This document shows, piece by piece, positions 31,381 through 43,529 of a stretch of 64,000 nucleotides of DNA. The DNA is from Allolobophora icterica. Taxonomy: Eukaryota > Annelida > Clitellata > Crassiclitellata > Lumbricidae. The notes below the pieces were generated by a model. The model was not told the origin of the DNA and did no database searches. It saw only the letters and a list, made by a program, of their open reading frames with translations. Location of the stretch: the NCBI GenBank assembly GCA_963556255.1, contig OY744604.1, positions 70,944,390-71,008,389 on the forward strand. Direction: 5' to 3'. Within the stretch, counting starts at the first letter, position 1; every line of letters begins with the position of its first letter. Both the position numbers and the translations under genes were made by a program.

Positions 31381-32030
31381 AGTGAGTCAGGCCGTCAGGC
31401 AGTGAAACTTCTACGTCAATGAGTCACCGAGTCAGTAAGCAAGCAGGTCAGTTTTTTACAGTTTTATATATGAATCATTTCCGTCGGTATTTTACCTCTT
31501 CTTACGCAAATATATAAATAAAATAAAATACTAATGTCCACACGACAAGTAGATCATCGGTTTGTTTGTATGACGCTGCACGCCAAAGATTCCGGTCAAC
31601 AATTCTCATTGATAGTGAGGTATCAACATTATCTATCGACATCAAAATTTACGTCTGAATAAATTGATTTTCCTTTTGACAGTTTATCTCGTTGTTATTT
31701 TCCTCGGTTTATATTAGATACGCTTCGAGTTGTCTACTGCATTTGCTTAGTGGAGCCTTGTATACTGCAAAAATCGTTTTCATACAAGCAACTGCCCAGG
31801 TAACTACTGTTAGAAGAAAAATAGAAGAGCAGTTCCTTAAACCAGCCTTTGGGAATAGCTTGGATGTGAAGTGTTGTCGACTTCATTTTTCCTACCTGGA
31901 CATATAAGGGCGGATGACAAGTCTTCCCCTCGCAGTCTCATCTTACCATCGACGGTGTACCTTCAGTGTACTCATTGCTGAGTTGGCTAGGGACGCAGAT
32001 GGAGCCGAAAACTCGACAAAATTTCTGCTT
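31381..32030. other. No gene seen
   Basis: AT-rich flank of the microsatellite; the 71-codon frame at 31692 has no support. Confidence 0.4.
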
Positions 32031-32034
32031 TAGG

Positions 32035-32103
32035 GAGATTTGAATTCCCAACCTCTCGACTGACAACCCAGCACGCTAATCACTTGGCAATCGTTCACCC
32101 TTA
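32035..32103 (-). repeat. tRNA-like sequence (SINE head or tRNA pseudogene)
   Basis: On the minus strand: box A-like TTGCCAAGTGATTAGCGTG, an anticodon-stem-like GGGTTGTCAGTC region, then box B-like GGGAATTCAAATCTC. The box B departs from GGTTCGAATCC and no clean acceptor stem forms, so a functional tRNA is unlikely. Confidence 0.6.
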
Positions 32104-32842
32104 TTTATGCTTAACATCTCCCCAAAGTGATGAAAATTTAGGCAAGCTCAAAGGGGATTCCCGTTAATTGACGTCTTTACGGTTTGCAGTTCCGTTTCCT
32201 CTTAGCATTGTGAGTAATCTGCTTGCACATGTGAAAATTGAGTTGATGGACGACTCAGCCAACTAGCTATTAGGAAGTTGCAAAAATAATTGTAGGAAGC
32301 AATTGCACTTTTTAAAAATTATGCAATGTAATTTACAGATAAAAGTAAACTTGAAAACATAATTAGCAAGATCGTAACTTCCTGGACAACTGCAACAGGC
32401 TACTCAAAGAAAATTATGCGGACACAGATCTACATTGATTAAGCTACACGCCTACTTTAATATGTCGGCCAGCGAGGTCATATCACATTAAACCGCAGAT
32501 GACAACCGGTGGAACACTGAACAAGGTAATGTCACGTATATGGACACATGAAGAAAAGGATAACAAGATAATGATTCGTGACGTATAAATAAGCGGATAA
32601 AATATACTACATATTATAAGACACATAATGCAAAAGCAAACATGAAAACTACGACATGGGGCTCTAATGGTAACGTATTCCAAGTCACCTCTTATTCACC
32701 GTTGACCAACGGGCCAGCGTAGAAGCGTGAGCTACCCAGTAACCATTCACGGATAACACTGAGAACGGCTACCTGAGCTCAGTTTATCATAATAATATAT
32801 TAATGCATTTTATATATAATGTTGAAGTGGTAATACATATAT
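32104..32842. other. No gene seen
   Basis: No repeat ends, splice pairs or recognisable frames; the 66-codon minus-strand frame at 32483 has no support. Confidence 0.35.
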
Positions 32843-32923
32843 TAACACTTTCCAGCTGCTTCATTAGACAGCGGAGTGGTAAACACACTTTCCAGCTGCT
32901 TCATTAGACAGCGGAGTGGTAAA
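32843..32923. repeat. 40-bp direct duplication
   Basis: Two consecutive copies of a unit containing CACTTTCCAGCTGCTTCATT and GACAGCGGAGTGGTAAA, almost identical. Confidence 0.9.
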
Positions 32924-33298
32924 AGGATTGGATCATTTTAAAAATTAATGTTGTGCTCTAATGAACGCCAATTGTCCTAACGCTGCAAAAATGGCCTAAT
33001 TAGTAATTACCTTAAGTGTACAGTCCTGTGCGTCCAATTTGAGGTCAGTTGGCTACAAAGTTAGGCTATCTACTATGCATAGGGTCGTGTATCCCGATTG
33101 CTTACGCAGGGCTAACTCTCTCCCTAATTCTTATCTTCAACGGTGCGTCCCGTCAGATTGGAGGTAGCCCATGTGGGAGGAATTGCGCTGGTTGCCGATG
33201 CACAAACTCATGGAGTTTCAGATCTGAATGATTATGCGAAATTACCTTGCAGAATGTGATCCATCTTACATTGTATCTCAGGGGTTGTATATCTCCGT

Positions 33299-33335
33299 CT
33301 CTACAGCCAAGATTTTTGGAATCTTGGCTGTAGAG
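33299..33335. repeat. Perfect 16-bp hairpin
   Basis: CTCTACAGCCAAGATT (33299-33314) and its exact complement (33320-33335) around TTTGG. Confidence 0.85.
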
Positions 33336-34436
33336 AGCCCCAGAAGTTAAGAAATTAAACTGGAAAAGGCACGCAATATGCAGAGGGCCTGTGTTGGATA
33401 TCGCTGGAGCGAACAGGAAATTTGAAAGCTCAAAATACTTGTGTGAGATAACGATCTCACTTCTATTAAATGTAATTCAGCCGGTTTATGGGTCGAGATG
33501 TTGAAACCCTTTCCTGTTTAACAACTGTCGCAGGTAGCACAAGGGCTGCTGTGGTTTAGTGTGAGCATAACAGTGGTTTGGTAGAAAGAATTGGTAACAA
33601 TTTCGGGAGTTGGTATCAGCATCTTGATAGAATAATTGGCGCGCTTTATGTCGATATGTCTGAATATTTAAATAGAGCCGAGAAAATCTCTTCAAGGCGC
33701 TTAAGGGATACTAAACGCAATACTTGGCATAAGGTCTGCTCTTACAACAGACATGTCATAAACCATAGCCTGCTCTCTCGTCTGCTCTCGCCTCGATTAT
33801 GCCAACTCAACTTTTGCAGGTATCTCAGATCCTGAAGCTAATAGGCTTCGAGGGGTCAAATTTTATCTGGCTTGTGTGATGCTGCGAGTACATGCTCGTT
33901 CAAACTCCTTAACAGTGCTCGGTTTCAGCTGCACTGGATTAGTGTCAAAGTTAGAGTAAGATTTAAACTAGCATGTCTGACCTACTAAGCCCTTTCAACA
34001 GGCAATCCCATTTCCCTTCAACCACTAGTATCTCACATCCCTCTCCGTAGGCTGCGATCTGTGAGTATGGGTCCGTAGGCTGCGATCTGTGTGTATGGGT
34101 CTTTTAGATGAGCCACGATGCAGCATTGTAATGGGCCATGGTGCATTCCATACTGCTGCCCCATCCAAGGAATGGTACCGGCTACCAATGGTTTTTCCGA
34201 TGGTAGAACTCATTTCCTTCCATCAAGAAACGCCCATAGCCTAATATTCTTCATTGGCTTTCAAATATCTCGATATCTAACTGCTCTTCATCTGGCAACT
34301 TACTAACCACGTCTCAGATTAACTTCTTTTCTGTATGTTACTTTTCACGAGTTTAAACATGTTCGTACTACTACTGCTAACACTACTACTACTCCCACTA
34401 CTCCTACTACTACTACCACTACTACTATTATTATAA

Positions 34437-34472
<36 letters not shown>

Positions 34473-34858
34473 GGCCATATTATTATTACTACTAGGCCTA
34501 CTACCATTATTCTTATTATTGCAAATTTTCGCAGTGAGTGAATTGGCCGACAATCCTTTCTCATAAGTCATTAACAACTACGTTGTCCTGGTGTCCACTA
34601 GTCTGAGTTAATTGGTTGCATGTGAGAACTACAATGCTCTTAAATCAAACTGCATCGCTTGAAAGATTAAACGAACATTATATTGTTAAATGAATAAAGC
34701 CTGCAACGCCTGCCTATATGATGACTGATAAAAGCTAGTAATTTCTCTCTAAACCATATTATTCAGGCGCATACGCATTAGGCGGTTCAAAAGAACTATT
34801 ATCTCAATGATAGGCCACGATTTGTTCCCAATAACTCGACATGATTCTCACAGGTTTC
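33336..34858. other. No gene seen; small repeats only
   Basis: Includes a 28-bp direct duplication (34045-34100, CCGTAGGCTGCGATCTGTG core) and an ACT/ATT trinucleotide tract (about 34365-34515). Frames on both strands around 33486-34306 overlap and are unsupported. Confidence 0.5.
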
Positions 34859-34990
34859 CATTCATTCATTCACTTCAGAAATTTGATATAGCACCCCTCG
34901 AGGTTCAACTCAGAGGCGCTGTAAGCCCAACCACGGCAATTAATGTCAGCACCGTGATTAGACTGCGCTCACACGCCAGAGGTGCCATTC
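34859..34990 (-). repeat. SINE/LINE 3' tail relic
   Basis: Starts CATTCATTCATTCAC and carries GATATAGCACC and CTCAGAGGCGCT, the reverse-orientation tail of the SINE at 5598 and the LINE at 38034, diverged. Confidence 0.6.
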
Positions 34991-35419
34991 GACAGGTTTA
35001 TACACGTGTAGAACGCTTCTCATTGCTACTGCCATCGCTACCATTGTACTCACCAGAGAACATGTTGCTATGATGCCGCAAAATGTTTTGAATCACCTAT
35101 TGTTTTCCTAATTGCAAAAGCAATAGTAGGCTTAATTCTGGTGCGACAATCAGCAGAGGTAATTTGTTGCAACACATTGTATCATGCATAAAGGTTTTAA
35201 AGGTGATACTTACAATCACTTTAGAAGTCCTTAATGCACTGCACATCGACCGAGAGTTGGTTTGAATCGATAGGCCGAATAATCTAGAACCTCTGTCGTT
35301 TTACAAAAGTAATTAATCGATCGCAGGGAGCAGGCCAGATCTAAGTGCTCACAAAGCTTCAAAAGACCCATTAGCGCAAAGACTATTATGCAAATTGGCC
35401 TCAGAGCAAATATTGCCCG

Positions 35420-35492
35420 TCGGTTGATCGCAGACAGTATTTGAGAGATTTGCGGAATGATTGGTGAATAGAAGTTGAACAAATTCTCTACG
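35420..35492 (+). promoter_or_regulatory. Conserved upstream block of copy 2
   Basis: Aligns to the bases just before the ATG in copies 1 and 3 (GAGA.TTTG, GAATGATTGG, AGAAGTT, TTCTCTACG). Probably 5'UTR and proximal promoter. Confidence 0.5.
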
Positions 35493-35532
35493 ATGATTTT
35501 GAAACACCTGCATCTGGTTCTGCTTAGCATCT
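35493..35532 (+). CDS. Copy 2 exon 1: signal peptide start
   Basis: MILKHLHLVLLSI, then GTAAGT. The length equals that of copies 1 and 3. Confidence 0.75.
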
Positions 35533-38500
35533 GTAAGTACTATACAATAATTGAAATAATAATTATAGGATATAGGCAAATATGTGTGGGTGAGTGAGTG
35601 AGTTAGTGAACGGATGCGACTTATTCATCTCTGTCAACTTCCTTACCCATCACAACTGGCTTCAGGTTTTCAGATCAATCAGAAGATACTGGCTTCCACT
35701 ATCGATTCCAATTTATGGAGTATCCGATGGTTTATGACTTTTTGATTGCGAGTTTATTTGAAAAGACAATCATAAGCTGTATACGGGCCAAGATGGGAAT
35801 ATGGGCCCTATATAGGTTCCATGTGGGAATTGACAGTGTACTGATCCGAACGGAATAGGTTTCCAAGCCATATAGTCTGAGCCCTTGGTCACAATCATCA
35901 TTCGCTCATCCAGGAAGGATTTGAGCCAATTTATAGGTCGACCACCGTTCCATATTAGTTGCTAAATCGACTTGATCAGTTTATCATGATCGCCCGTGTC
36001 GATCGCTGGACTTGCATCAAAGATAAAAAGCAGCGTGACACGTCGAGAGTCGATTGCGTCACAGATGCCATCAGTTTGAGCAGATTCGCCTTCGGAGAAT
36101 GTCCCTTCCTGAAGCTCAATTGGAGTTTCGACTTGAGACCAGATACCACCCGCCCAACCATAGCGATAACCTTTCGTAGAATTGTTTGGACAAAATCCTG
36201 GGCTCTTCAAAGAAAGTAAAGCGATTTCAAGTTTTGCACATACTGTTAGAACCTTTTGGTCAATGATTCGTTTCAGACCTGCACAAGAAAAGGTAGCGAA
36301 GGAGGAAGATTGCTAATCTTCTAATACGACTCACAACTTGGGGCACATCTTTTGCTATTAGGCTGTGTCCATTACAATAATACATTTCTAAAGCGAGTTG
36401 GACAATATAGGCCTATATATTAATATGTGAATGATATTGTAGATTTCGTCATTGATCTCGGAAATGCACCATCAGGTATATCTGTGTATTACCATATAAT
36501 TATGTACCAAAGAGCTGTTTTATATACTGCATTTCATAGATCTGTTTAAAGACTATTCAACGCATCATAAAATAGTGTTGCATGTGTACAACATTAGTAA
36601 TTTTTATACTTTTTGGAACTACTTTGTTAGCGATTCAGTATTAACATATAGCATAACATAACATAACGTTTATTGGTCCAAAACTGTAGATATTAAATTG
36701 CTTCCTAGACTGTAACAAAAAACTCTAAGCAATCAGCTGAAAATAACAAACAGAAATAATAGTAATTCTTAAATAAATCAGTTCCTATTCAGGTTAAGAA
36801 GGAAAACTCTGTTTGTTTAGGATAATATAATAAATCAAGTAGAGAAGAAATATGCAAGAAGTTGTCTTTATCACAACTTTTGGATGTAGCCTACCCATTG
36901 GTTTAACTTTGATGCGCAGATCAAAATACTTATGTGCATCAACGGATTGAGAGACAGGAAACGATCAATTATGAAATAAGGCTCCATAATTGTAGTTTTG
37001 CAAAGTTATATAATTGGTTCTTTATGTTATAGGAAAATTCAGAGAAGTTAGGTCATGTACCGCGCAATACAATAAAACTGTGCCTCCCTATTTGAATCTC
37101 TATCTGCTCTACATATTATACATTAGGCATCAGCGGACATTGTTTCACAGAGAAACTAAAGTCCATTATTTGTAATTTGAAAAGGATCTAGTTGACGGCC
37201 GAGAAGCGCGAGAAAGTCCACCAAAGGAAAGGGCTCACTTGTGACTGACACACATGTATATCGGTCTATGAAGTGGTTGTCTGTAGTGCATAATATATGT
37301 AGCATCGTGCCGTTTGTACGAAACTTGTGTTATGAGCCATGACTTAATAATGAACCATAGACTCACTCAATTGAATGACAAGCATTTTGAGAATTTAGTC
37401 TTCTTGAAAGTAAATAGGCCTAAGTGAATCGAATTATAGAAACTAGACTCAGTAATTTTACTCTTTACTTTAAAATTATTATTTGGAACAATGCTTTTTA
37501 ATTTTACGAAAGCAACATTTTTTACTGTCTTTACTTAAGTACGTAAAGTCATGTTTACTTTCACTTTTACTTAAGTACATTCATCCGATACTTTAACAAT
37601 ACTCATAGTAGACAGTTGTGAAGCATCGTTTAGTGGGACAAGAAAGTTTTTTTAAATACTACGTTGCCTCCTATTGTCGAATACTCGGCAAACTAAAACG
37701 CCTAGTATGATATCTTTATCTCCGAGGCTATTTCACCACAACAACCACCGGCTATTCCTATGTGTCAACTGGAATTAACCTGAAAGGAAAGCAGAGTTTT
37801 GTCTTTCAAGTCCAATCATCTAGAGACGCTCAAGTCGCTATAGTGACAACTGCAGGCGACTACACTCACAACATGTACGAAATCGTCTTTGATTCCGGAG
37901 TTATCACAAGCACCGCAATTAGGTGAGATGTTTTCAGTTTCTTGATCAAATGCAGTTAATGCACTGTGCACTTTCATGTCGGCGTTACAGAAGTTTTCAA
38001 ATAACGTTAGATATATTGTAAGCATTCATTCATTCATTCATTCATTAAGACATTTATATAGCGCCTCTTTAAGACCCCAGCACGACTAAACAGAACTGTT
38101 TGTAACCTAACATAACACGCATCGGATAGGGTTCTAGGGAGCAAGCGCATCTCCAAGGGTAGACCATTCCAGACCGCTGGGCCAAACACCGCAAAGGCTC
38201 GGTTCTGCATGTTGGCCATGCAGGCGAACGGCACTGTCAGTACCCCCTCTCAGAGGAACGAAGTGAGCGGCTACCTTTGGTCCCCGCACAGGCCGGCACA
38301 GAGAGCGTCAGTAGGCCGAGGCAAGGCCCAGCTGACATCGCCACATAAGGCGCTATTCAGATGGCTTTTCCGACAACCGCAGGTGTTTACTGTGGCAACA
38401 TGTGTGAAACATCGTATTCGATGGTGGATTTCCACAAAGGACGACGGTGAGCGACTGTCATTCATTTGAATAAATTCCTCGTGACTACCAGGGTAGTTTG

Positions 38501-41500
38501 GAAAAGTGTTGCATAGGAACAACATTCGATCGTGACGTGGAACAGGGTAGCTGATTGGTTAAAACGCTCGCCTTATGACTTGGGAAGTATGGGTTCAAGC
38601 CTCCCTCAGACGGTTGCAGTGCAGGGACCTGAGCATATCTTTCACTAACAATTGTTCGGCGTAATCAATCGATGTTTTGTCATTATATAAAGGCGCTTAA
38701 GAAATGTATAATAAAAATAAAATAATAATCATAATAATAATTATTATAATAATCTTTGCTTTGTGCGTTGCAATAAAGACGCAATTTAAGATTTGCGATT
38801 AGCCTTCAGACAGAATGGAGTAAACAAAACACCGCATTCTGCAGCACATTCACAGCGTCTTCTTCCTAGCATTGCATTTCATTGTGTAATTTTCAACTAT
38901 TTGAATGTGTGAAACTGACGTTTTGTACATGTCCTACAGGAAAGGTACATTGGGTCACAGTGTCGCGGTCATTTGGCGCAATGCAGTTTTGTCAAATGGC
39001 ATTGTACCCGTATGGCTGTGGATTTCTTGGACAAACGGAACAATAAGCATCGGCACAGGAAACATAACCGGAGAAAATCTGATGCTGTATTACCCAGAAA
39101 ACATCCTGATTGCAAATGTATCAACCGTCGCTGTCGGCTCCTACAGTGGCGTATCTGCCGATTGGAAAATTCCATACAATCAAAGTGCAGGTAAGATTCT
39201 ATCCGAAACTAAGGTAAGCCTAAAAGAGCAAAAAGTGTGTTTTTTCTGAATTTATTAAGCACCACTGTCAATAGACTTAGCATCAGTCGGCGACACTGAT
39301 CAACTGTGTGCGAAGGAGATGTTATAATTATGGTTTACCGTGTCACACAATTAAAAGTTGACTGAAGTACTCAACTAAATACTTTTCGAGTACATTGAAG
39401 TCGAATCTTTAGAACAACGATTCAATTGTTAGAATGTTCTTGAACGTAAAGTTGTCTCAAGCACATAATTTCTATTGCATATTATGATGTCTTCCTGATA
39501 AGTGTTGAACTTCACTTTGACCCTTAACTTGATAACTGATTGATCTTCTCGTTTAGTGTAATCCTTTAATGGAAATTCCTTTTGCACCAATGCATGTCTT
39601 GAGGAAGGTTCTGCAGCCAATGCTATTTGCTTGATACTCTTGTTCGTTACTTGAAACTCCTTTGCAAATTTATGAAGCGTGACGCTTACCTGCGTATGTT
39701 CATGTATGAGTACGCTTAGAGAGACTCTAAATATGAGTGGAAATTAGTACTGAAGATCTTATGCGTGAAATACTTACATCCAATTCGATGTGATATTTCT
39801 GGAATAACACTCCTTGGAAAAGATACTTCCAGTGGTTCATTATCGACTATAGTTGCCAAAAGAAGGAAAAGTACAGATCATACGAAGTTCATTCACTGTG
39901 AGTCAAATTCCAAAGGCTTTTTTTAACGAAAGGGAAAAATTGAGGTAATATCGGTGCGACCTGCAGAGGTGTAGCAAGACAGGAAGAGTAGGCCTATCTC
40001 TTAAAGGCGCTCATGTCTTTTTTTAAATCTGCTGTTGCTAAATTATTTAATTAAAATAGTTTACTGAAAGTGTAGGCCTACTATAAGATTCAACATTTTG
40101 ATATAATGCCTCTATTAAAATTGTTGCATCCATCGACAGATAATGCATATTATTCACCTTCACAAGAAGTCGTTGATGATGATATAAGTAAGTCACCGGT
40201 TGATTATACTTTCCTAAGTACCATAGATAAACGAGAGTTTACGCATTTTGACCATATAGTTTAATTTTAATTTTACTCGTATTAAAAGATCGATCACAGT
40301 TGGTAAGCCATAAATCTTAAGAACAGTATAATAGTTTATAAGTTATTTAAAGTAATGACCTCTCTTTTTTTCGCCATTTATGCGTGTTACTTAAAGGTGT
40401 ATTCAAAACATATATATTTTTCGAGTTCACAGCCAGTACACCTGAGCGGTGAATAAATGTTCATTTCAGGTCCGAAACGTTACATTTGTGCAAGTAAATG
40501 CCACGATACAAGGTGTCTTGGCAAGTTCTTTCAATGTCAAAAATGAATTGGAAATTGAAACTTTGTTGAAATGTTCGTTACAATACGCAATTGACAAACC
40601 TATAGATATCGAATATCAGAAGAACGACGGAGGAGTTGCAAGGTTTAACAGTATGTTAATAGACAATGCAGTATGCTGTATTGAAAATAATCGGCACCTT
40701 CGTCCTTTCAATGTTTCTGAATTTTATTTTAAAGCTGATTCAGTATGTTCGTTTGATTTTTCAGTTTGCGATCCGACTGTATGCAAAGGTAAACCACTTC
40801 GCTCTTTTAAAGTTTCTTTAAAGCTGTTTATATAATGGGGCGTTGGATATGTTCCTGTTATTGTCTTGAGGTTTTCAATTTATACCTTAATTCGAATTTT
40901 CAGCTTTTGTGCATAATACGCTGCGCAATATTACAAAAGCTGAAAATTTGTCTTCAGACATTTCGGGGCACAAGTTTACCAGCTGCAGTTGGTAGAGTTG
41001 ATATATTTCTAGCAATGTAAATAGATACAGATACAGATTAGATACAGATTTAGGGCAGCTATGTATACAGGCAGCTGCTTACGAATGATTCTCTGAGCGC
41101 AGCTGTCGTGTCTGCTTTCTTTGTCTTATACAGCAAAACCGCCAAGTGTTTACTGAGTCGTTCATGACACTCAAAGATACATATTCTTCATCAATTCCTG
41201 CTGTAATATATTACCAGTTCTAAAGCAAACGAGACAGAAAATTTTTATGATACATTGAAAGCGTTAATGTCAAACGATTAAAGGCTTTCCCAGAAAGCCT
41301 GTAATCGCATTTAAGAATGTCAAGACTTTCAAAGAAATCTCACTTGATGCTGCCTCTTTGCATTTCACGGCGACCTTCATGTTCCAGCAACGCGAACCAT
41401 ACGACGCGGCTCAGTTAGGATATGGAGCAAACGAAGCGTGGCTGAGCGAATCCAAAATAGTCCAAACTGTAGGAGCCTGGAAAATCAGATACCTATGTAA

Positions 41501-43529
41501 CAATAATATTACTATTAATTATAATAATAGTAATAGTAATTCTGAAGGGTCATATACACCTCGGGAGAAATATAATAATAATAGATAGGCATCCATGATC
41601 CATACATACATGCTCACTTACTTACTCTATCATTCACTCACACATTCACTTACTGAACTGTTTTGACGTGATCGCTTGTCTTAGATGCTGTCTTTCTTGC
41701 GCCATCTGGAACAGTTCAAGTGGTGGACTTAGAAGCTATTTTCGATGGAAGAACGTCGTTTAAATTCCAACTGAATGACTATAAGAGTTTCATCAACATT
41801 TCCCTCTTTTCGCGTCAGAGTATCTATACGTTCCAATACACTCCGCCTACAATGTATATAACCAAGTAAGAACTTTAATGTTAATTTAAATGTAACATAT
41901 ATATATATACGCAGTGTTTTTTTTCTAGAAAAAAAGGTTCCGGAACGGAACAATAGGTTCCGGAACGCAACAATTATGGGCGGGCTAAAATCACGAGAAA
42001 AACGGGGTTTGGGGTTGGGAGGGGTCTCAATAAACACTGAAAACAGTTCAAAAACACTTAAATTAAATTAAAATAACTAAATCATTGTTTTTATTATTAA
42101 AATAAATAAAAAAAATTTTAGTTGCTGAAAAAGGTGCCGGAACGCCGTTCCGGCTCGTTCCGGCTGAAAAAAGCCCTGTATATACGATAGATTATATTTG
42201 GCTTTTACGATCTTGCGTGGCCTTTTTTGAGCCTTGACACCTTCCCACTTTCAGACCGTGTCCTCGTCATGGTTGAAATTTCTTTGATTTCAGATGATAA
42301 TAATCAGCTTATAGTTTCGAAAATAACACGGCACATCCTTTATAAGCCTACATTGGACATAAACATTCTTTACACTAAAGCAATGACAACATTAACACTA
42401 TCCTGGTTAGCTTCCACTGTCAAGATTTAGTAAATTCTTAACTCAAAGTGAAAGTCTGTATTAACTCTGCACCAGATATACACTATGCCTCAAGCATTAG
42501 TCGAAAGGTAAAATTAAGATTATGGTTAAACATTGCTGTTCGGATTGTTGTTAATTGCATTTCTATGCATTTAGGAATGGAAACAAAGTGACTTCCTTTG
42601 ATACAATAAACGCAAAGCCACCTAATGGATCCCCTGGATACTACTGGATTTCATGGAAGAATGGACTGGTCATCTTCGGTTTCGGACAGGACATTGGTAA
42701 AGGTACTCTTATGGTCCACAACGACGATCAAGCTATAGAAATTCACAATGCCACCGCTTGCGTCGATGGAACATTGACTGTTCCGTTCCGTTACTATGTG
42801 GGAGTTACAGGTTTGTATTAAGCTTTTCATACAACTGACGGTTATCTGCAAACATATTTCCCATAGTTGAGAAAAATACTTTCAGTCTACGGATGACTAA
42901 TGGAATTTAAATGTTCATGTGACTAACGAATAGTCTATGATAATAAATAGGCCTATAAGATGTTTATAATCGATAGCATTGCTTCTGTCTCCTATCTTTT
43001 TAGTTAACTAAGTAGCTTTGAAGTCGTAAAATCTGTCAGCAACGACATCTTTCCTGTATGATTATAACGAATTTTTAAAGCTTGTAAGATTATGTGACGT
43101 TTGGAATCGAGGAGCCTTGAAAACGCCAAGTCCTTCGGCAAAGATGAAATAACTTGTACAAGTATATGTGTTACATAGTCACTGATATTTACTTTGAATA
43201 ATTAATGCCAGAGGTTTTGTCCTTTTTAACTTAAAGCGCTGCAACGCAAACCAGGAATCGAATATGATGTGATCCAGTTCAAGAAACTAGGTTCGGATAT
43301 GTGTGCAAATGGAGCCGTTATACAGAGTATAGCGAAAGGAAGATGCAGCATATTGTGGTGCTCAAAATTGTGCACTGAAGATAAACGATGTACTGCTTTC
43401 TGTCTGCGCAAACCAAATCTTAACGGAACTTCATGTATTTGCGAACTTCAAGCCAAGCCAGGAACACCGTCTTCAAGTTTCCTTCATCAATATGACCTTG
43501 GGGCAAGCTACTGGGAAATACCTGCTTAA
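35493..43529 (+). CDS. Copy 2: intact secreted twin Methyltransf_FA / PAN-like protein
   Basis: Ten exons: 35493-35532, 36443-36475, 37727-37922, 38940-39190, 40140-40187, 40495-40650, 40765-40788, 41685-41865, 42575-42810, 43237-43529. They total 1458 nt, 485 residues plus stop, with every phase consistent. Approximate layout: signal peptide 1-24; Methyltransf_FA domain 1, 25-173; acidic linker to 189; extra module 190-241; CDPTVCK 243-249; Methyltransf_FA domain 2, 250-388; eight-cysteine PAN-like end 389-485. It has no transmembrane segment, so it should be secreted. Intron 3 holds a LINE end and a SINE, intron 8 a hAT MITE, and neither breaks an exon. This is the best-preserved member and the reference for the others. 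The biochemical role is not known; PF12248 is annotated after a farnesoic acid methyltransferase but catalysis is doubtful. Confidence 0.88.
36443..36475 (+). CDS. Copy 2 exon 2
   Basis: 33 nt between TTGTAG and GTATAT; encodes FVIDLGNAPS after the junction codon. Confidence 0.65.
37727..37922 (+). CDS. Copy 2 exon 3: Methyltransf_FA domain 1, first half
   Basis: 196 nt; YFTTTTTGYSYVSTGINL, then NMYEIVFDSG. Borders identical to copies 1 and 3. The downstream GTGAGA donor is intact. Confidence 0.88.
38034..38340 (-). pseudogene. LINE 3' end with (AATG)n tail
   Basis: On the minus strand the end of a reverse-transcriptase frame reads RAFAVFGPAVWNGLPLEMRL and VRLQTVLFSR, followed by GAGGCGCTATATAAATG and an AATGAATG tail. 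This is the standard C-terminal block of CR1/L2-group LINEs, 5'-truncated, lying in intron 3 of copy 2. Its tail matches the SINE tails at 5598 and 46681. Confidence 0.75.
38536..38740 (+). repeat. tRNA-derived SINE in intron 3 of copy 2
   Basis: Box A-like TAGCTGATTGGTTAAAACGC (about 38548) and box B GGGTTCAAGCC (38591-38601), then a body and an AT-rich tail (TATATAAAGGCGCTTAAG then AATAAT repeats). Eroded homologues occupy the same intron in copies 1 and 3. Confidence 0.75.
38940..39190 (+). CDS. Copy 2 exon 4: Methyltransf_FA domain 1, second half
   Basis: 251 nt, one codon longer than in copy 1. Encodes IVPVWLWISWTNGTISIGTG and SADWKIPYNQSAG. Phase 2 to 1, donor GTAAGA. Confidence 0.9.
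40140..40187 (+). CDS. Copy 2 exon 5: acidic linker
   Basis: NAYYSPSQEVVDDDI, 48 nt, phase 1 to 1, donor GTAAGT. Confidence 0.7.
   Translation: MMHIIHLHKKSLMMI
40495..40650 (+). CDS. Copy 2 exon 6: extra module absent (dead) in copy 1
   Basis: Encodes NATIQGVLASSFNVKNELEI, then LLKCSLQYAIDKPIDIEYQK. The acceptor at 40494 (GTGCAAG) keeps phase with exon 5; the better-looking TTTCAG at 40467-40469 would add 25 nt and break the frame, so I chose the former. Transcript data would settle this. The module has no family I recognise. Confidence 0.65.
40765..40788 (+). CDS. Copy 2 exon 7: 24-nt microexon
   Basis: Acceptor TTTTTCAG, donor GTAAAC; CDPTVCK, identical to copy 1 at residue level. Confidence 0.75.
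41290..41510 (+). other. Unexplained open stretch in intron 7 of copy 2
   Basis: A frame reading FQQREPYDAAQLGYGANEAW and KIVQTVGAWKIRYLC is protein-like in composition but has no counterpart in copy 1 and no family that I recognise. It may be a relic of a mobile element or chance. Confidence 0.3.
41685..41865 (+). CDS. Copy 2 exon 8: Methyltransf_FA domain 2, first half
   Basis: 181 nt; AVFLAPSGTVQVVDLEAIF and RTSFKFQLNDYKSFINISLF. Phase 1 to 2. Confidence 0.88.
41912..42178. mobile_element. hAT-type MITE (267 bp) in intron 8
   Basis: Starts CAGTGTTTTTTTTCTAG and ends GGCTGAAAAAAGCCCTG, with identical 8-bp duplications TATATACG at 41904-41911 and 42179-42186. GGTTCCGGAACG-type palindromic motifs lie inside both ends. 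Absent from copy 1 intron 8. Confidence 0.92.
42575..42810 (+). CDS. Copy 2 exon 9: Methyltransf_FA domain 2, second half
   Basis: 236 nt; VTSFDTINAKPPNGSPGYYW, ISWKNGLVIFGFGQDIGKG and VPFRYYVGVT. Phase 2 to 1. Confidence 0.9.
43237..43529 (+). CDS. Copy 2 exon 10: PAN/apple-like C-terminus
   Basis: Acceptor TTAAAG; encodes the same eight-cysteine pattern as copy 1, more than 85 per cent identical by eye, ending at TAA 43527-43529. The high identity of this exon compared with introns suggests selection or gene conversion. Confidence 0.85.
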
